DNA of 64,000 bases from Astropecten irregularis (Eukaryota > Echinodermata > Asteroidea > Paxillosida > Astropectinidae), in NCBI GenBank assembly GCA_963971285.1, contig OZ020265.1:1376001-1440000 (forward strand), read 5' to 3'. A model generated the notes under the pieces. It saw nothing but the letters and a program-made list of their open reading frames with translations, was not told the DNA's origin and searched no databases. The position numbers were made by a program, and so were the translations under genes. Positions 12,601 to 18,728 of this stretch are shown piece by piece (the stretch's first letter is position 1; each line of letters opens with the position of its first letter).

Positions 12601-13846
12601 GGACGATAATTCATTGTATCCTGCAGTCACCGGTTTCCGATGGGATAATGGGAAGACTTCTATAAAACAGAAACGAAATAAAATTTCAGAAAATCACTTC
12701 ACTAACTTTGAACTGGACACTTCCAGATTATACTCTGTAAAAATCATCGAAGTTGAAGTCTTTTCTTTGGAAACATTGTCCGTCATTTACAGCGACATCG
12801 ATTCCGCTATGTAAACAACGCGTCACCAGTTTTCGATAACTTGGTTGTGCGGCAAAGTTCGTTGACATCGGAGTAGCTATGGCGTGCCAAGTCACTCAAA
12901 AATTAATGAAATATTGTCCTGACTTGATTTGATCGAACTGGGTCGATGGAGTTATTTATAAAAGGTCCTGAAACTGTTTTGATTCAAAGATCGTGAATGA
13001 TAAATTATTTTTTATAAATAAATGGATGAATCAACAAAATGAGAATTTGGTACAGATCATGGTAGGTAAAATTATTATCACAACATTTTTATAATATATG
13101 GCATCATTATGAGAGGCCTAAACGTGGATAGCTTAAGTTCATCAGCTTAGCAAAGTTTCAAATTAAAAAGAGAAAAATAAAATTATGGCACTTCGATTTA
13201 AGAAAGACTTTAACACTTTTGTTACATTGGCATGCCATAAAAACCCAGATCGCACTGCGATCACATGACCTGCCGTCTGACATCGGAAGAATGAAAGTTG
13301 TAAGAGCAGACGACAGTTTAGTTTGGAATATTTGACCACAGATTGTGTCTTTTATAAACGTTTGAACATTAGCCTTAAAATGCATTAGTAATCTATACCC
13401 AAAATTACATAGTTTTTTACTTTTGAGTATCACTCACAACTGAAAACTTTATTCTCAATATCCTGAATGTTGGAGATAGCCCTGAGTATAGTCATCACTT
13501 CAGGCTTACTGATTACAAAGTATCACGCACGGTCTCGCGGTAAATGGGAATCAAATTTCGTCATCGAAAACATATGTCCATCGGAAACTTATGACCGGAC
13601 GATACAACAAAAACCACATGACACATGACACATGACAATGATTCGCCGGCCTACGACAAATTTTCCAAGAAACTTCTTTCGTTTCGCCGTCAAAATTCAC
13701 ACAGAAAACAAACAAATTACCTTGTGAAACCGCTGATAAATTATTCCCATCTTCTTCTCTAAGTACACAATTACTCCAATAACCAATATTAATAGTAATA
13801 TTGGTATAAAACTGCAAATTAAGCCGAATATTGACAAGAACTCCAT
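461..13846 (-). CDS. ILVBL: ILVBL / HACL2 homologue (acetolactate synthase-like, 2-hydroxyacyl-CoA lyase 2), 3' part missing
   Basis: Thiamine-diphosphate enzyme family. In mammals the orthologue is an ER membrane enzyme that cleaves 2-hydroxyacyl-CoA in fatty-acid alpha-oxidation. Ten exons join in frame on the minus strand: 13721-13846, 9048-9206, 5415-5585, 4732-4870, 3642-3753, 3331-3431, 3025-3134, 2440-2563, 1415-1509 and 461-615. All have GT/AG borders. The product so far is about 430 residues against about 630 for the human protein, so the C-terminal cofactor-binding domain lies left of position 461. Visible parts are an N-terminal membrane anchor (residues 6-28), the family motif [10 protein letters not shown] with the likely cofactor-activating Glu95, TAGPGLTNT, and the central domain beginning near VIVLGSQ. 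The start ATG at 13846 directly precedes the hydrophobic anchor. Introns are full of mobile elements. Identification is by remembered family sequence and is strong. Confidence 0.93.
681..961 (+). mobile_element. TIR element, CTAGAC family, 5-bp TSD
   Basis: Ends are CAGGGCTCG (686-694) and CGAGCCCTG (948-956), flanked by TATTA on both sides (681-685, 957-961). The interior repeats GGTCTAGT-type words in both orientations. Related copies lie at about 6612-6898 (opposite strand) and 8579-8822 (right end lost). Confidence 0.72.
945..1255 (-). repeat. SINE-B, tRNA-like head with conserved core
   Basis: On the minus strand this has a tRNA-like A box near GGCCTAGTGGTCTGG, a B box near GGGTTCGAATCCAG, then a core with CCTTGGGCAAGACGCTTTG and ACCCAGGTGTAAATGGGTAC, and a tail with CCAGGGAGTTGAGATGG. 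The core resembles ancient metazoan SINE cores from memory. A fuller copy is at 41525-41900. Confidence 0.65.
1415..1509 (-). CDS. ILVBL: ILVBL exon 9
   Basis: Reads [19 protein letters not shown] and on to [10 protein letters not shown], very close to the human [11 protein letters not shown] segment. Acceptor CAG at 1510-1512, donor GTAT at 1411-1414; phase 1 in, phase 0 out. Confidence 0.92.
1600..1760 (-). repeat. GATCCTGCTAGGATC-unit element, single-unit copy
   Basis: Carries the end sequence CTGCTCATTAGCCAAAATAATGACCT-like (here about 1617-1645) and one AAAGATCCTGCTAGGATCGA unit followed by GTCAGGCCCTAACTCCAAGC. This is a short member of the family that reaches 0.9 kb at 16875-17790. 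Confidence 0.6.
1970..2350 (+). repeat. Dispersed repeat, TTTGCAAAGATGTGC family
   Basis: Shares a long stretch with 9295-9692 and part of 42740-43052: GGATTTGCAAAGATGTGC at one end, AGGCCTTGCAAATCCTGTA at the other. These two ends are partly complementary, consistent with a non-autonomous DNA element. Confidence 0.6.
2440..2563 (-). CDS. ILVBL: ILVBL exon 8
   Basis: Encodes [19 protein letters not shown] and ends ADVVILAG, the conserved central-domain segment. Acceptor CAG at 2564-2566, donor GTCAGCC at 2433-2439. Confidence 0.93.
2646..2858. mobile_element. Short TIR element (MITE), CCAATTTCATAGAGC family
   Basis: TIRs GGCCAATTTCATAGAGC and GCTCTATGAAATTGGCC bound about 213 bp, with inner GCTTAAGCA repeats. 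The same family occurs at 5037-5279, 14490-14725, 16074-16323, 20985-21225, 24271-24510, 32471-32732 and 56127-56345. Confidence 0.8.
2859..3022 (-). repeat. Minisatellite (19-21 bp units) abutting an ILVBL splice donor
   Basis: About eight units like CAAGGCAATGACCAGGGC run from the end of a MITE to position 3022. The ILVBL exon 7 donor GTAAG occupies 3020-3024, so the array reaches into the start of intron 7. Similar words (AAGGCCAAGAACCAGGGC) occur in the repeats at 35505-35640 and 49130-49285. Confidence 0.75.
3025..3134 (-). CDS. ILVBL: ILVBL exon 7
   Basis: Encodes [19 protein letters not shown] and ends VRKSLE. Donor GTAAGCCC starts at 3024, immediately next to a 19-21-bp minisatellite; acceptor TAG at 3135-3137. 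Confidence 0.9.
3331..3431 (-). CDS. ILVBL: ILVBL exon 6
   Basis: Encodes [19 protein letters not shown], matching the family YLENYLANLFAGAWE segment. Acceptor CAG at 3432-3434, donor GTACCAG at 3324-3330. Confidence 0.88.
3642..3753 (-). CDS. ILVBL: ILVBL exon 5
   Basis: Encodes [20 protein letters not shown] then [10 protein letters not shown]. The donor GTGAGT at 3636-3641 keeps the frame into exon 6. Reading through it would give an immediate TGA, so this junction is required. Confidence 0.9.
4505..4705. repeat. Palindromic CCACACATTACCACAG element, related to the 46-kb satellite
   Basis: Begins CCCTAACCCTAACCAC and ends GTGGGTTAGGGTTAC with many ACCACA/TGTGGT words between, so the ends are inverted. 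The left half matches one unit of the 83-bp satellite at 45900-47415 (AGGGGGACTGGAT, TTACCACACATTACCACAG). Confidence 0.65.
4732..4870 (-). CDS. ILVBL: ILVBL exon 4
   Basis: Encodes [20 protein letters not shown] and then [20 protein letters not shown], nearly identical to the family. Donor GTAAGCC at 4725-4731, acceptor CAG at 4871-4873. Confidence 0.93.
5037..5279. mobile_element. MITE, CCAATTTCATAGAGC family
   Basis: Copy with a diverged left end (GCCTACTCTATGCTTAG) and a clear right end AGCTCTATAAAATTGGCC. The interior GATCAAACAGGATCACCAAC matches the copies at 2646 and 21160. Confidence 0.7.
5415..5585 (-). CDS. ILVBL: ILVBL exon 3
   Basis: Encodes [20 protein letters not shown] and [20 protein letters not shown], the substrate/cofactor pocket segment of this enzyme class. 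Exactly 57 codons, phase 0 at both ends. Confidence 0.94.
5925..6170 (+). repeat. SINE-A copy
   Basis: Contains GATCCTTGGGGTATGGCGG, GGCTTCTGACTCCC, the tRNA-like unit GGCTGGATAGCTCAGTTGG to GGTTCAAATCCCGCCCCAGT (about 6027-6100), and the tail CAGTCAGTTTCCCTTGTGG. A short reverse piece is at 5755-5800. Confidence 0.78.
6356..6540. repeat. Dispersed TIR-like element, GTGGATCGGTTTGC family
   Basis: Matches 34648-34822 over AACCATGTAAGAATCGTTCG-type sequence, CACTTCTCGTAAGGT and ACTAGCCTGCTCTAGTC. In the second copy the two ends are inverted (GTGGATTGGTTTGC and CAAACCGATCCAC). Includes a palindrome around CTAGCCTGCTCTAG. Confidence 0.6.
6612..6898 (-). mobile_element. CTAGAC-family TIR element
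   Basis: Ends CAGGGCTTG and CAAGCCCTG; the interior is the reverse of the copy at 686-956 (CTAGACCGACACTGAAAT). Confidence 0.7.
7070..7520. other. CTCTCCTTA-rich inverted segment
   Basis: Begins AAGGAGAGTGAGAGTGATC and ends with AATCACTCTCCT and GCTCTCCTCATTTTT, so it looks like a diverged TIR element. No coding signal seen. Confidence 0.35.
7613..7658. repeat. TGTT microsatellite
   Basis: Run of TGTT/TTTG units with one GGTG interruption, directly before the GC-rich element at 7675. Confidence 0.8.
7675..7945. mobile_element. GC-rich TIR element with CRE-like and CCATTTTGG motifs
   Basis: Left end GTGTGCACTGTGCAGTCACG with GCCATTTTGGACCG; right end CCGTCCAAAATGGCC with GTGACGTCACGTGCACG, i.e. 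inverted. The interior is rich in CGTACG and ACGTGCG. The TGACGTCA and CCAT motifs make it a possible source of regulatory sites. ILVBL intron 2. Confidence 0.5.
8149..8260. repeat. Truncated TIR element, AATAGCGCTCCGCACTT family
   Basis: Starts AATAGCGCTCCGCACTTGTG and keeps GGATCTCAGACAAACATTG; the right TIR is absent. Full copies are at 32263-32415, 34827-34990, 54209-54393 and 62111-62292. Confidence 0.65.
8579..8822 (+). repeat. CTAGAC-family element joined to a SINE-A head
   Basis: Matches 690-945 but loses its right end at 8822, where AATTAAAAAGCCATCCTC begins the SINE-A head (8823-8975). The SINE-A piece has no tRNA-like part. Confidence 0.65.
8823..8975 (+). repeat. SINE-A, 5' segment only
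   Basis: Contains GTGATCCCCCATGTACCG through ACAAAGATAATTGACTA and stops just before the tRNA-like unit, 73 bp from the ILVBL exon 2 border. Confidence 0.7.
9048..9206 (-). CDS. ILVBL: ILVBL exon 2
   Basis: Encodes [27 protein letters not shown] and [10 protein letters not shown]. The final Glu is the expected cofactor-activating residue. Acceptor TAG at 9207-9209, donor GTAAGAC at 9041-9047; 53 codons, phase 0. Confidence 0.94.
9295..9692 (+). repeat. TTTGCAAAGATGTGC-family repeat
   Basis: Long diverged match to 1970-2350, including CAGAAATACGG, ATAATCTTGCCCCCTC and TTTACGAACTGTTGAG. Confidence 0.62.
10020..10335. repeat. Composite of two dispersed repeats
   Basis: 10030-10150 (GCATTCTTCCTGC, TATTTTGCCGTTCCCTTA) matches 28935-29080. 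10225-10335 (GGGCGCCCTCTGTTGAAATA) matches 50025-50130. Confidence 0.55.
10474..10991 (+). mobile_element. About 515-bp TIR element, copy 1
   Basis: TIRs GGCGATTGTGGGTTGACGG and GTTAACCCACAATCCCC. A second direct copy follows at 11053-11570 and an inverted copy is at 58705-59213. A short open frame on its minus strand is broken here by a stop, so it is not treated as a gene. Confidence 0.75.
11053..11570 (+). mobile_element. About 515-bp TIR element, copy 2
   Basis: Over 90% alike copy 1 by eye and separated from it by only about 60 bp, so either a second insertion or a tandem duplication of the element. Confidence 0.75.
11600..13610. repeat. 1-kb tandem duplication in ILVBL intron 1
   Basis: 11605-12600 and 12615-13605 match end to end with moderate divergence. 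Shared landmarks are CTGGACACTTCCAGATTAT (11718, 12714), GTCCGTCATTTACAG, CTGCCGTCTGACATC, CCTGAATGTTGGAGATAGCC (12466, 13460) and GACCGGACGATA. The right copy ends 110 bp from the ILVBL exon 1 donor. Confidence 0.8.
13721..13846 (-). CDS. ILVBL: ILVBL exon 1 (membrane anchor)
   Basis: Forty-two codons from ATG at 13846 encode a strongly hydrophobic segment followed by [16 protein letters not shown], matching the anchor and LLHK junction of the human protein. Donor GTAATTTG at 13713-13720. An upstream in-frame ATG at 13882 would put polar residues before the anchor and is less likely. Confidence 0.85.
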
Positions 13847-14100
13847 CGTGTTTGTCAGCTGATGATCACCGGTTGTGTGCAATAGTCTGGTACACGTGTC
13901 GTAACATTGTACGTAAATTATGAGACGGGAACCAGATCTATCAAAACCATAAGAAACTTGATACTAAACTTGTACCAATCCTTTGAGTTATATTAAACAG
14001 AGGATGAGTTCGAGTTACTTTCTAAAGAGGGCGCTATTTGCAGAAGACCGTCAAGTTTTTATCGAAAGGAAAGTTTTTGAATTTACTTTGTCATCGAAGT
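13847..14100 (-). promoter_or_regulatory. Probable ILVBL promoter region
   Basis: Repeat-poor stretch immediately upstream of the ILVBL start codon. No TATA box or other firm motif stands out; placed by position only. Confidence 0.35.
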
Positions 14101-14239
14101 GCCATCTTTGAAACAATTATCTTAGCATAATGATCAACTTCTTGCAATTTAAGTTTGTCATATAAGAAAGCCAATTGCTTCTAGATAAAAGATTAAATTT
14201 TATGCATTTTTTTCACTAACACAATTATGTCAAAATTTG

Positions 14240-14455
14240 AACAATAACAACAAGGGAAACTGCCGGACTGAATTTTAAAGTCATTTAAAAGTGAACAAAG
14301 AAAAATTGACTGGAGCGGGATTCGAACCGGCGACCTGAATACCGTACCTGGATCCTGGATCCAGGGCTGGATGGCTCAGTTGGTAGAGTGCATGTACGGT
14401 ATTCAGGAAGTCGCCAGTTCGAATCCCGCTCCAGTCAATTTTACTTTGTTCAAAA
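14240..14455. repeat. SINE-A hairpin copy
   Basis: A reversed tRNA-like 3' half (TTGACTGGAGCGGGATTCG at 14310) is followed by a complete forward tRNA-like unit ending GTTCGAATCCCGCTCCAG, so the locus can fold on itself. The doubled CCTGGATCCTGGATCC sits at the turn. Confidence 0.65.
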
Positions 14456-14489
14456 TTTGAACAAGTTTAATACATTGACTGTACATTCT

Positions 14490-14725
14490 GGAGCCAATTT
14501 CATGGCCATGCTTACCATTAAAAGAATTAAATGAAATTTCTGTCTTAATAAAAACAGGATTAACAACCATGTGTTGTGTATCACTTGTGATTGTTCTTTG
14601 GCTGTTGTTCGCTGACCATGAATATCAATATAATTTTGAATGGTGGTTTGTTTAACTTTTATTGAGCAAGACATTTTGTGCGAAGCATTTTTTTTGGTGC
14701 TTAACAGCTCCATGAAATTGGTTCC
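14490..14725. mobile_element. MITE, CCAATTTCATAGAGC family (TAGCAC subfamily)
   Basis: Ends GAGCCAATTTCATGGCC and AGCTCCATGAAATTGG. The interior GTTCTTTGGCTGTTGTTCGC defines a subfamily shared with 16074, 32471 and 56127. Confidence 0.7.
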
Positions 14726-15062
14726 TGATGAAGAATCTCCAAATCAGGAAGTTGCGGTACTCACGTGGTTAAACTCAAGGAAGTGCCAGTGGCTGACCCT
14801 TTTTTTTTACCCATTGTTCCACAAAAATAAACCTTGACTGTTACCCTTTCCTGCTTATTGAATAGAGAAAAGCACAATGCATATTAAAGGGGTATGTCGT
14901 TCGGATATTGAAAAAAATAACTTACTGCTAATGCGTTACTGATAACATTTTGTAGAAGTTATTAAAAGCGATTTGCGCTTTAATTCTGGCAGATGATTTT
15001 TATCTGTCTCAATTTTTTAGAAAGAAACATCTCACCAAATTGTTATGTTTAATATGCCGACT

Positions 15063-15422
15063 TTAAAGGTAAGTACTTTGGTAAGAGACCAAAACAGAAA
15101 TGTTCACAGATTTACGTATAACTTACAGGATATGAAGATTGTGCTGGTAGAAACATACTGTTAAAATTGTTCCGCCTGAAATGGTGTATTTATCCAGAAA
15201 TTAGTAAAACAACGACCGAAAATATTTTTGATCTTTTAAAAGATCAAAAATAAAAGAAAAAAGACTTAAGAAAAACTGTGGCCGTTTTTCACTGTTTTCT
15301 CAAAAAGTGGGCACCGTATGGGACTGAAATTTTCACAGATGACTGTTAATGTATCTGTCTTTATATTTTTGCCCATGAATCTGTATTTTCTTTGACAAAA
15401 AACAAACTATGATATTACCTTA
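15063..15422 (+). mobile_element. TTAA-flanked MITE, copy 1
   Basis: Left end TTAAAGGTAAGTACTTTGG, centre GATCTTTTAAAAGATC, right end diverged (GATATTACCTTACTG). See the copy at 25310 for the family pattern. Confidence 0.75.
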
Positions 15423-15689
15423 CTGACCCTTCGCACAAAGCCGATGCGGCTTTTCGCAAGAACGATTTTAAAGATCATGCAACTTTTGCAACACGATTGT
15501 CTCAACTTCCTGCTGAACTTTAATGGCCAAAGTGCAGGTTGAAAACAAAAACTTAACTGTTTGCTTAAGAAGTATTTTCTAAAACCTCAAGAAGTTAATC
15601 CAGTTGGCCTAGCAGGACAAACAATGCAATTATGACCAGGTGGATAACGGTTAAGGCCGCTCAGACGAAACTAACCGTGAAATGTGACA

Positions 15690-15835
15690 CTCATGTCTTG
15701 TAATTGTGCATGCTATCTTCTGTTGAAACCCGAAACAATTCAGGAGATTTTGAATGGGATAAGTCAACAGAATGTTGCCTTTGAATAGCTGAACATGCTG
15801 ATGACACCTGGTGACTTTCAAACACAACATTCGTG
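15690..15835. repeat. Dispersed repeat shared with 44235-44350
   Basis: GATAAGTCAACAGAATGTTG and ACACCTGGTGACTTTC occur in the same order in both places. Nature unknown. Confidence 0.5.
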
Positions 15836-16073
15836 ATGATATCCGGTTGTTATGCACAGGTTTCGAAACTCCCTCAAAACAAACCCTAACAAAAACAAAC
15901 AACTAATTCATTAGTCATAATTACTAGTCATTACAAGCTATTTCGGTTGATCAGTCATGTATAAAATAAATAATGTCAACATCATCTTTTGTTTTTGTCA
16001 AACACAATGCGATTACACCAACGAAGGCTCAGACTGGTACCAATGATATTCACTAACCTCTTAAAGTGAACAG

Positions 16074-16323
16074 GGGCCAATTTCATAGAGCTGCTTAGCA
16101 CATTAAAAAAATGCTTAGCACAAAAATGGCTTGCCCAATAAAACAAACCACCATTAAAAAATCGATTTGATATTCATGGTCAGCGAACAAACAGCAAAAG
16201 AACAATTGCAAGTGATACACAACACATGTACATTAATTGGTTGTTAATCCTGTTTTTATTAAGACAGAAATGTCAATATGCTTAGCGAATTTTTGTGCTA
16301 AGCTGCTCTATGAAATTGGTCCC
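16074..16323. mobile_element. MITE, CCAATTTCATAGAGC family (TAGCAC subfamily)
   Basis: Ends GGGGCCAATTTCATAGAGC and GCTCTATGAAATTGGTCCC; directly joined to two other palindromic elements on its right. Confidence 0.8.
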
Positions 16324-16324
16324 A

Positions 16325-16467
16325 GGGGTCGATTTCACCAAACTCATCTATCAATCGTAGGACTTGTGATGCATAGCAATCATTGCGTAGGATAGGGTTA
16401 TCCGTGCGATAGGTTATCCTTCGTAACTCGAGTTACGATCGATCGTAGGGCTTCGTGAAATCGACCC
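16325..16467. mobile_element. Palindromic element, GGGTCGATTTCAC family
   Basis: Ends GGGTCGATTTCACCAAACTC and CTTCGTGAAATCGACCC, with inner CGATCGTAGGGC words. Related copies: 31011-31510 (interrupted), 45210-45305, 47868-47964. Confidence 0.75.
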
Positions 16468-16468
16468 A

Positions 16469-16615
16469 GGGCCGATTTCACTAAAGCTTTGCGATCATCG
16501 TAAAGCCCAAATCCATCGCTAAACAGAAAATCGATCGCTACTTTGCGTAGCAATTTTCCGTTTAGCGATGGATTTGGGCTTTACGATGATCGCAAAGCGT
16601 TAGTGAAATCGGCCG
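16469..16615. mobile_element. Near-perfect 147-bp palindrome, GGCCGATTTCACTAA family
   Basis: Arms GGCCGATTTCACTAAAGC / TTAGTGAAATCGGCC run inward through GCGATCATCGTAAAGCCC to the centre near 16542. Arms differ at only a few bases. A diverged copy lies at 47966-48094. Confidence 0.82.
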
Positions 16616-16874
16616 CAGGTACAAGACAAACTTGGACGAGCTACCTTGGTACATGTATAAAGATTGCAAAAGTATTCTTCTTGTCCAAATAATCCAAGCG
16701 GACACAGACTTGTATTGAGCAAGGATAATGCCCTTGGCTTGATAGGATTCCCAACAATAACACTAGGCCCATTCGAGGTCAATGCGTTAGACTAATTTCC
16801 TGTTTCAAGAGGTTATAGATCACAAAGGCTTTCCTGTTAAAAATGAAAGAAGTTCAAAAAGAACATATAAATTG

Positions 16875-17790
16875 ATACAAGTAATGCTGCAAACTGCTCA
16901 TCGGGCAAAATAATGACCTAAAAAATGCTTGGAGTTAGGAGGGCCTGACGTTTCGATCCTAGCAGGATCTTTCTCAAAGACTGCTCAGAGTTAGGAGGGC
17001 CTGACGTTTCGATCCTAGCAGGATTTTTCCCAAAGACTGCTCAGAGTTAGGATGGCCTGACGTTTCGATCCTAGCAGGATCTTTCTCAAAGGCTGCCCAG
17101 AGTTAGGAGGGCCTGACGTTTCAATCTTAGCCTGAGAATCTTTCTCAAAGGCTGCTCAGAGTTAGGAGGGCCTGGCGTTTCGATCCTAGCAGGATCTTTC
17201 TCAAAGGCTGCCCAGAGTTAGGAGGGCCTGACGTTTCAATCTTAGCCTGAGAATCTTTCTCAAAGGCTGCTCAGAGTTAGGAGGGCCTGACGTTTGGATC
17301 CTAGCAGGATCTTTCTCAAAGGCTGCTCAGAGTTAGGAGGGCCTGACGTTTCGATCCTAGCAGGATTTTTCCCAAAGACTGCTCAGAGTTAGGAGGGCCT
17401 GACGTTTCGATCCTAGCAGGATCTTTCTCAAAGGCCACTCAGAGTTGGGATTGCCTGACGTTTCGATCCTAGCAGGATCTTTCTCAAAGGCTGCCCAGAG
17501 TTAGGAGGGCCTGACGTTTCAATCCTAGCCTGAGAATCTTTCTCAAAGGCTGCTCAGAGTTAGGAGGGCCCGACGTTTGGGTCATAGCAGGATCTTTCTC
17601 AAAGGCTGCCCAGAGTTAGGAGGGCCTGACGTTTCAATCCTAGCAGGATCTTTCTCAAAGCCTGCTCAGAGTTAGGAGGTCCTGAGTCGCCTGACGTTTC
17701 GATCCTAGCAGGGTCGTTCTGCTCTGAGTAGGGCCTGACGCGTTTCGACCCTAGCAGGATCTTTATCGAAGACTTTAAATTGGTTGGGTT
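16875..17790 (+). repeat. Minisatellite element, about 57-bp units x 14
   Basis: Fixed left end CTGCAAACTGCTCATCGGGC and AATAATGACCT, then about 14 units of the form GAGTTAGGAGGGCCTGACG, TTTCGATCCTAGCAGG, ATCTTTCTCAAAGGCTG. Two unit types alternate in part: one with the palindrome GATCCTAGCAGGATC, the other with AATCTTAGCCTGAGAATC. Shorter members are at 1600, 24095, 24668, 25995, 29375, 29760 and 36090. Confidence 0.88.
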
Positions 17791-18728
17791 CAGAGGTTAT
17801 CCAAGAGCTTAATCATAAAACTGAGTACACAATTAAACCAGAATTGTTTCAACTTTTCAATGTTCTCACTGAGACAATTTAAAATCAAAGATATTGAAAC
17901 AAGAGTAACGTGGACACAAAGTAAACATGCAATTACCAAGATAATCTTTGAACTTCATTGAAGCTAACATAATCAATTGAAATTTCCTGTTAATTTTTCA
18001 ACCTCGCTTAACAGTAGGTCACTAGACGAGGAAATCCGATCCATTGTTCTACAAATATCACACCAGTCCCAGCCTGGTTGCTCAAGTACGGAGTGCAAGT
18101 TGGTACTTCATGATTATTGGTAGCAGAATGAAGTGTAGGTGACATTAGTGGCGAGGTTGTGCATGGTACGCGCGCTGACTGATATCACAAGCTACACAAG
18201 GTTTGGCAGCGTTCCATTTTGAAGAGAGCGCGGAAGTCACTATGCGTGTTATGCATCTAGACAACACATAAACATATCCAGGCCATCCGGCGCTCGATCT
18301 GTCCTGCTAAGGACAATGGTATAGACTGCATACCACGGAGTCCTACCAGGATAAGTTGGTTCTCTTACATCACTGTGTCAGTCATTAGCTTGCCATTGTT
18401 TTTGGACTTCGTATCTTGCTAAAGCCAGGAGCCCAAGTGTCACCCAAATGCAACTGCACTCCAGAAAACTGTTTTAACGTCCGATGGTAGTGCACTGTCA
18501 ATGTCTGCTTTAAGATGTCCATCTGGTAAAATGCTTGTATCGCGGTTTGAGATATTTCAAATAGCACATATGTGAAAGATTCTGTTGAGGCGAAGTGATG
18601 TTGTGATTGAATTTTCTGTCGTTGCGTTTCACTTGATGATGCACTGAACATTACGTGGATCGGTACAGCATTTACGACGTCCGTTGTGGTGTGGAGTTCG
18701 GGAAAGGAGAATTTTAGAAGGCAACACA
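17791..18728. other. Repeat-poor upstream region of the Ig receptor gene
   Basis: No repeat family or exon recognised. It would hold the promoter and 5' leader of the gene at 18729. The reading frame is open upstream to 18684 without an ATG. Confidence 0.4.

Noticed and set aside
15420-15650. Possible reverse-transcriptase-like trace (DFKDHATFATRLSQLPAEL-type reading)
   Set aside because: Too short and too ambiguous to assign; no conserved motif visible.
16920-17760. Regular repeats resembling a CRISPR array
   Set aside because: Units are contiguous and variable with no unique spacers, in an animal genome; it is a minisatellite.
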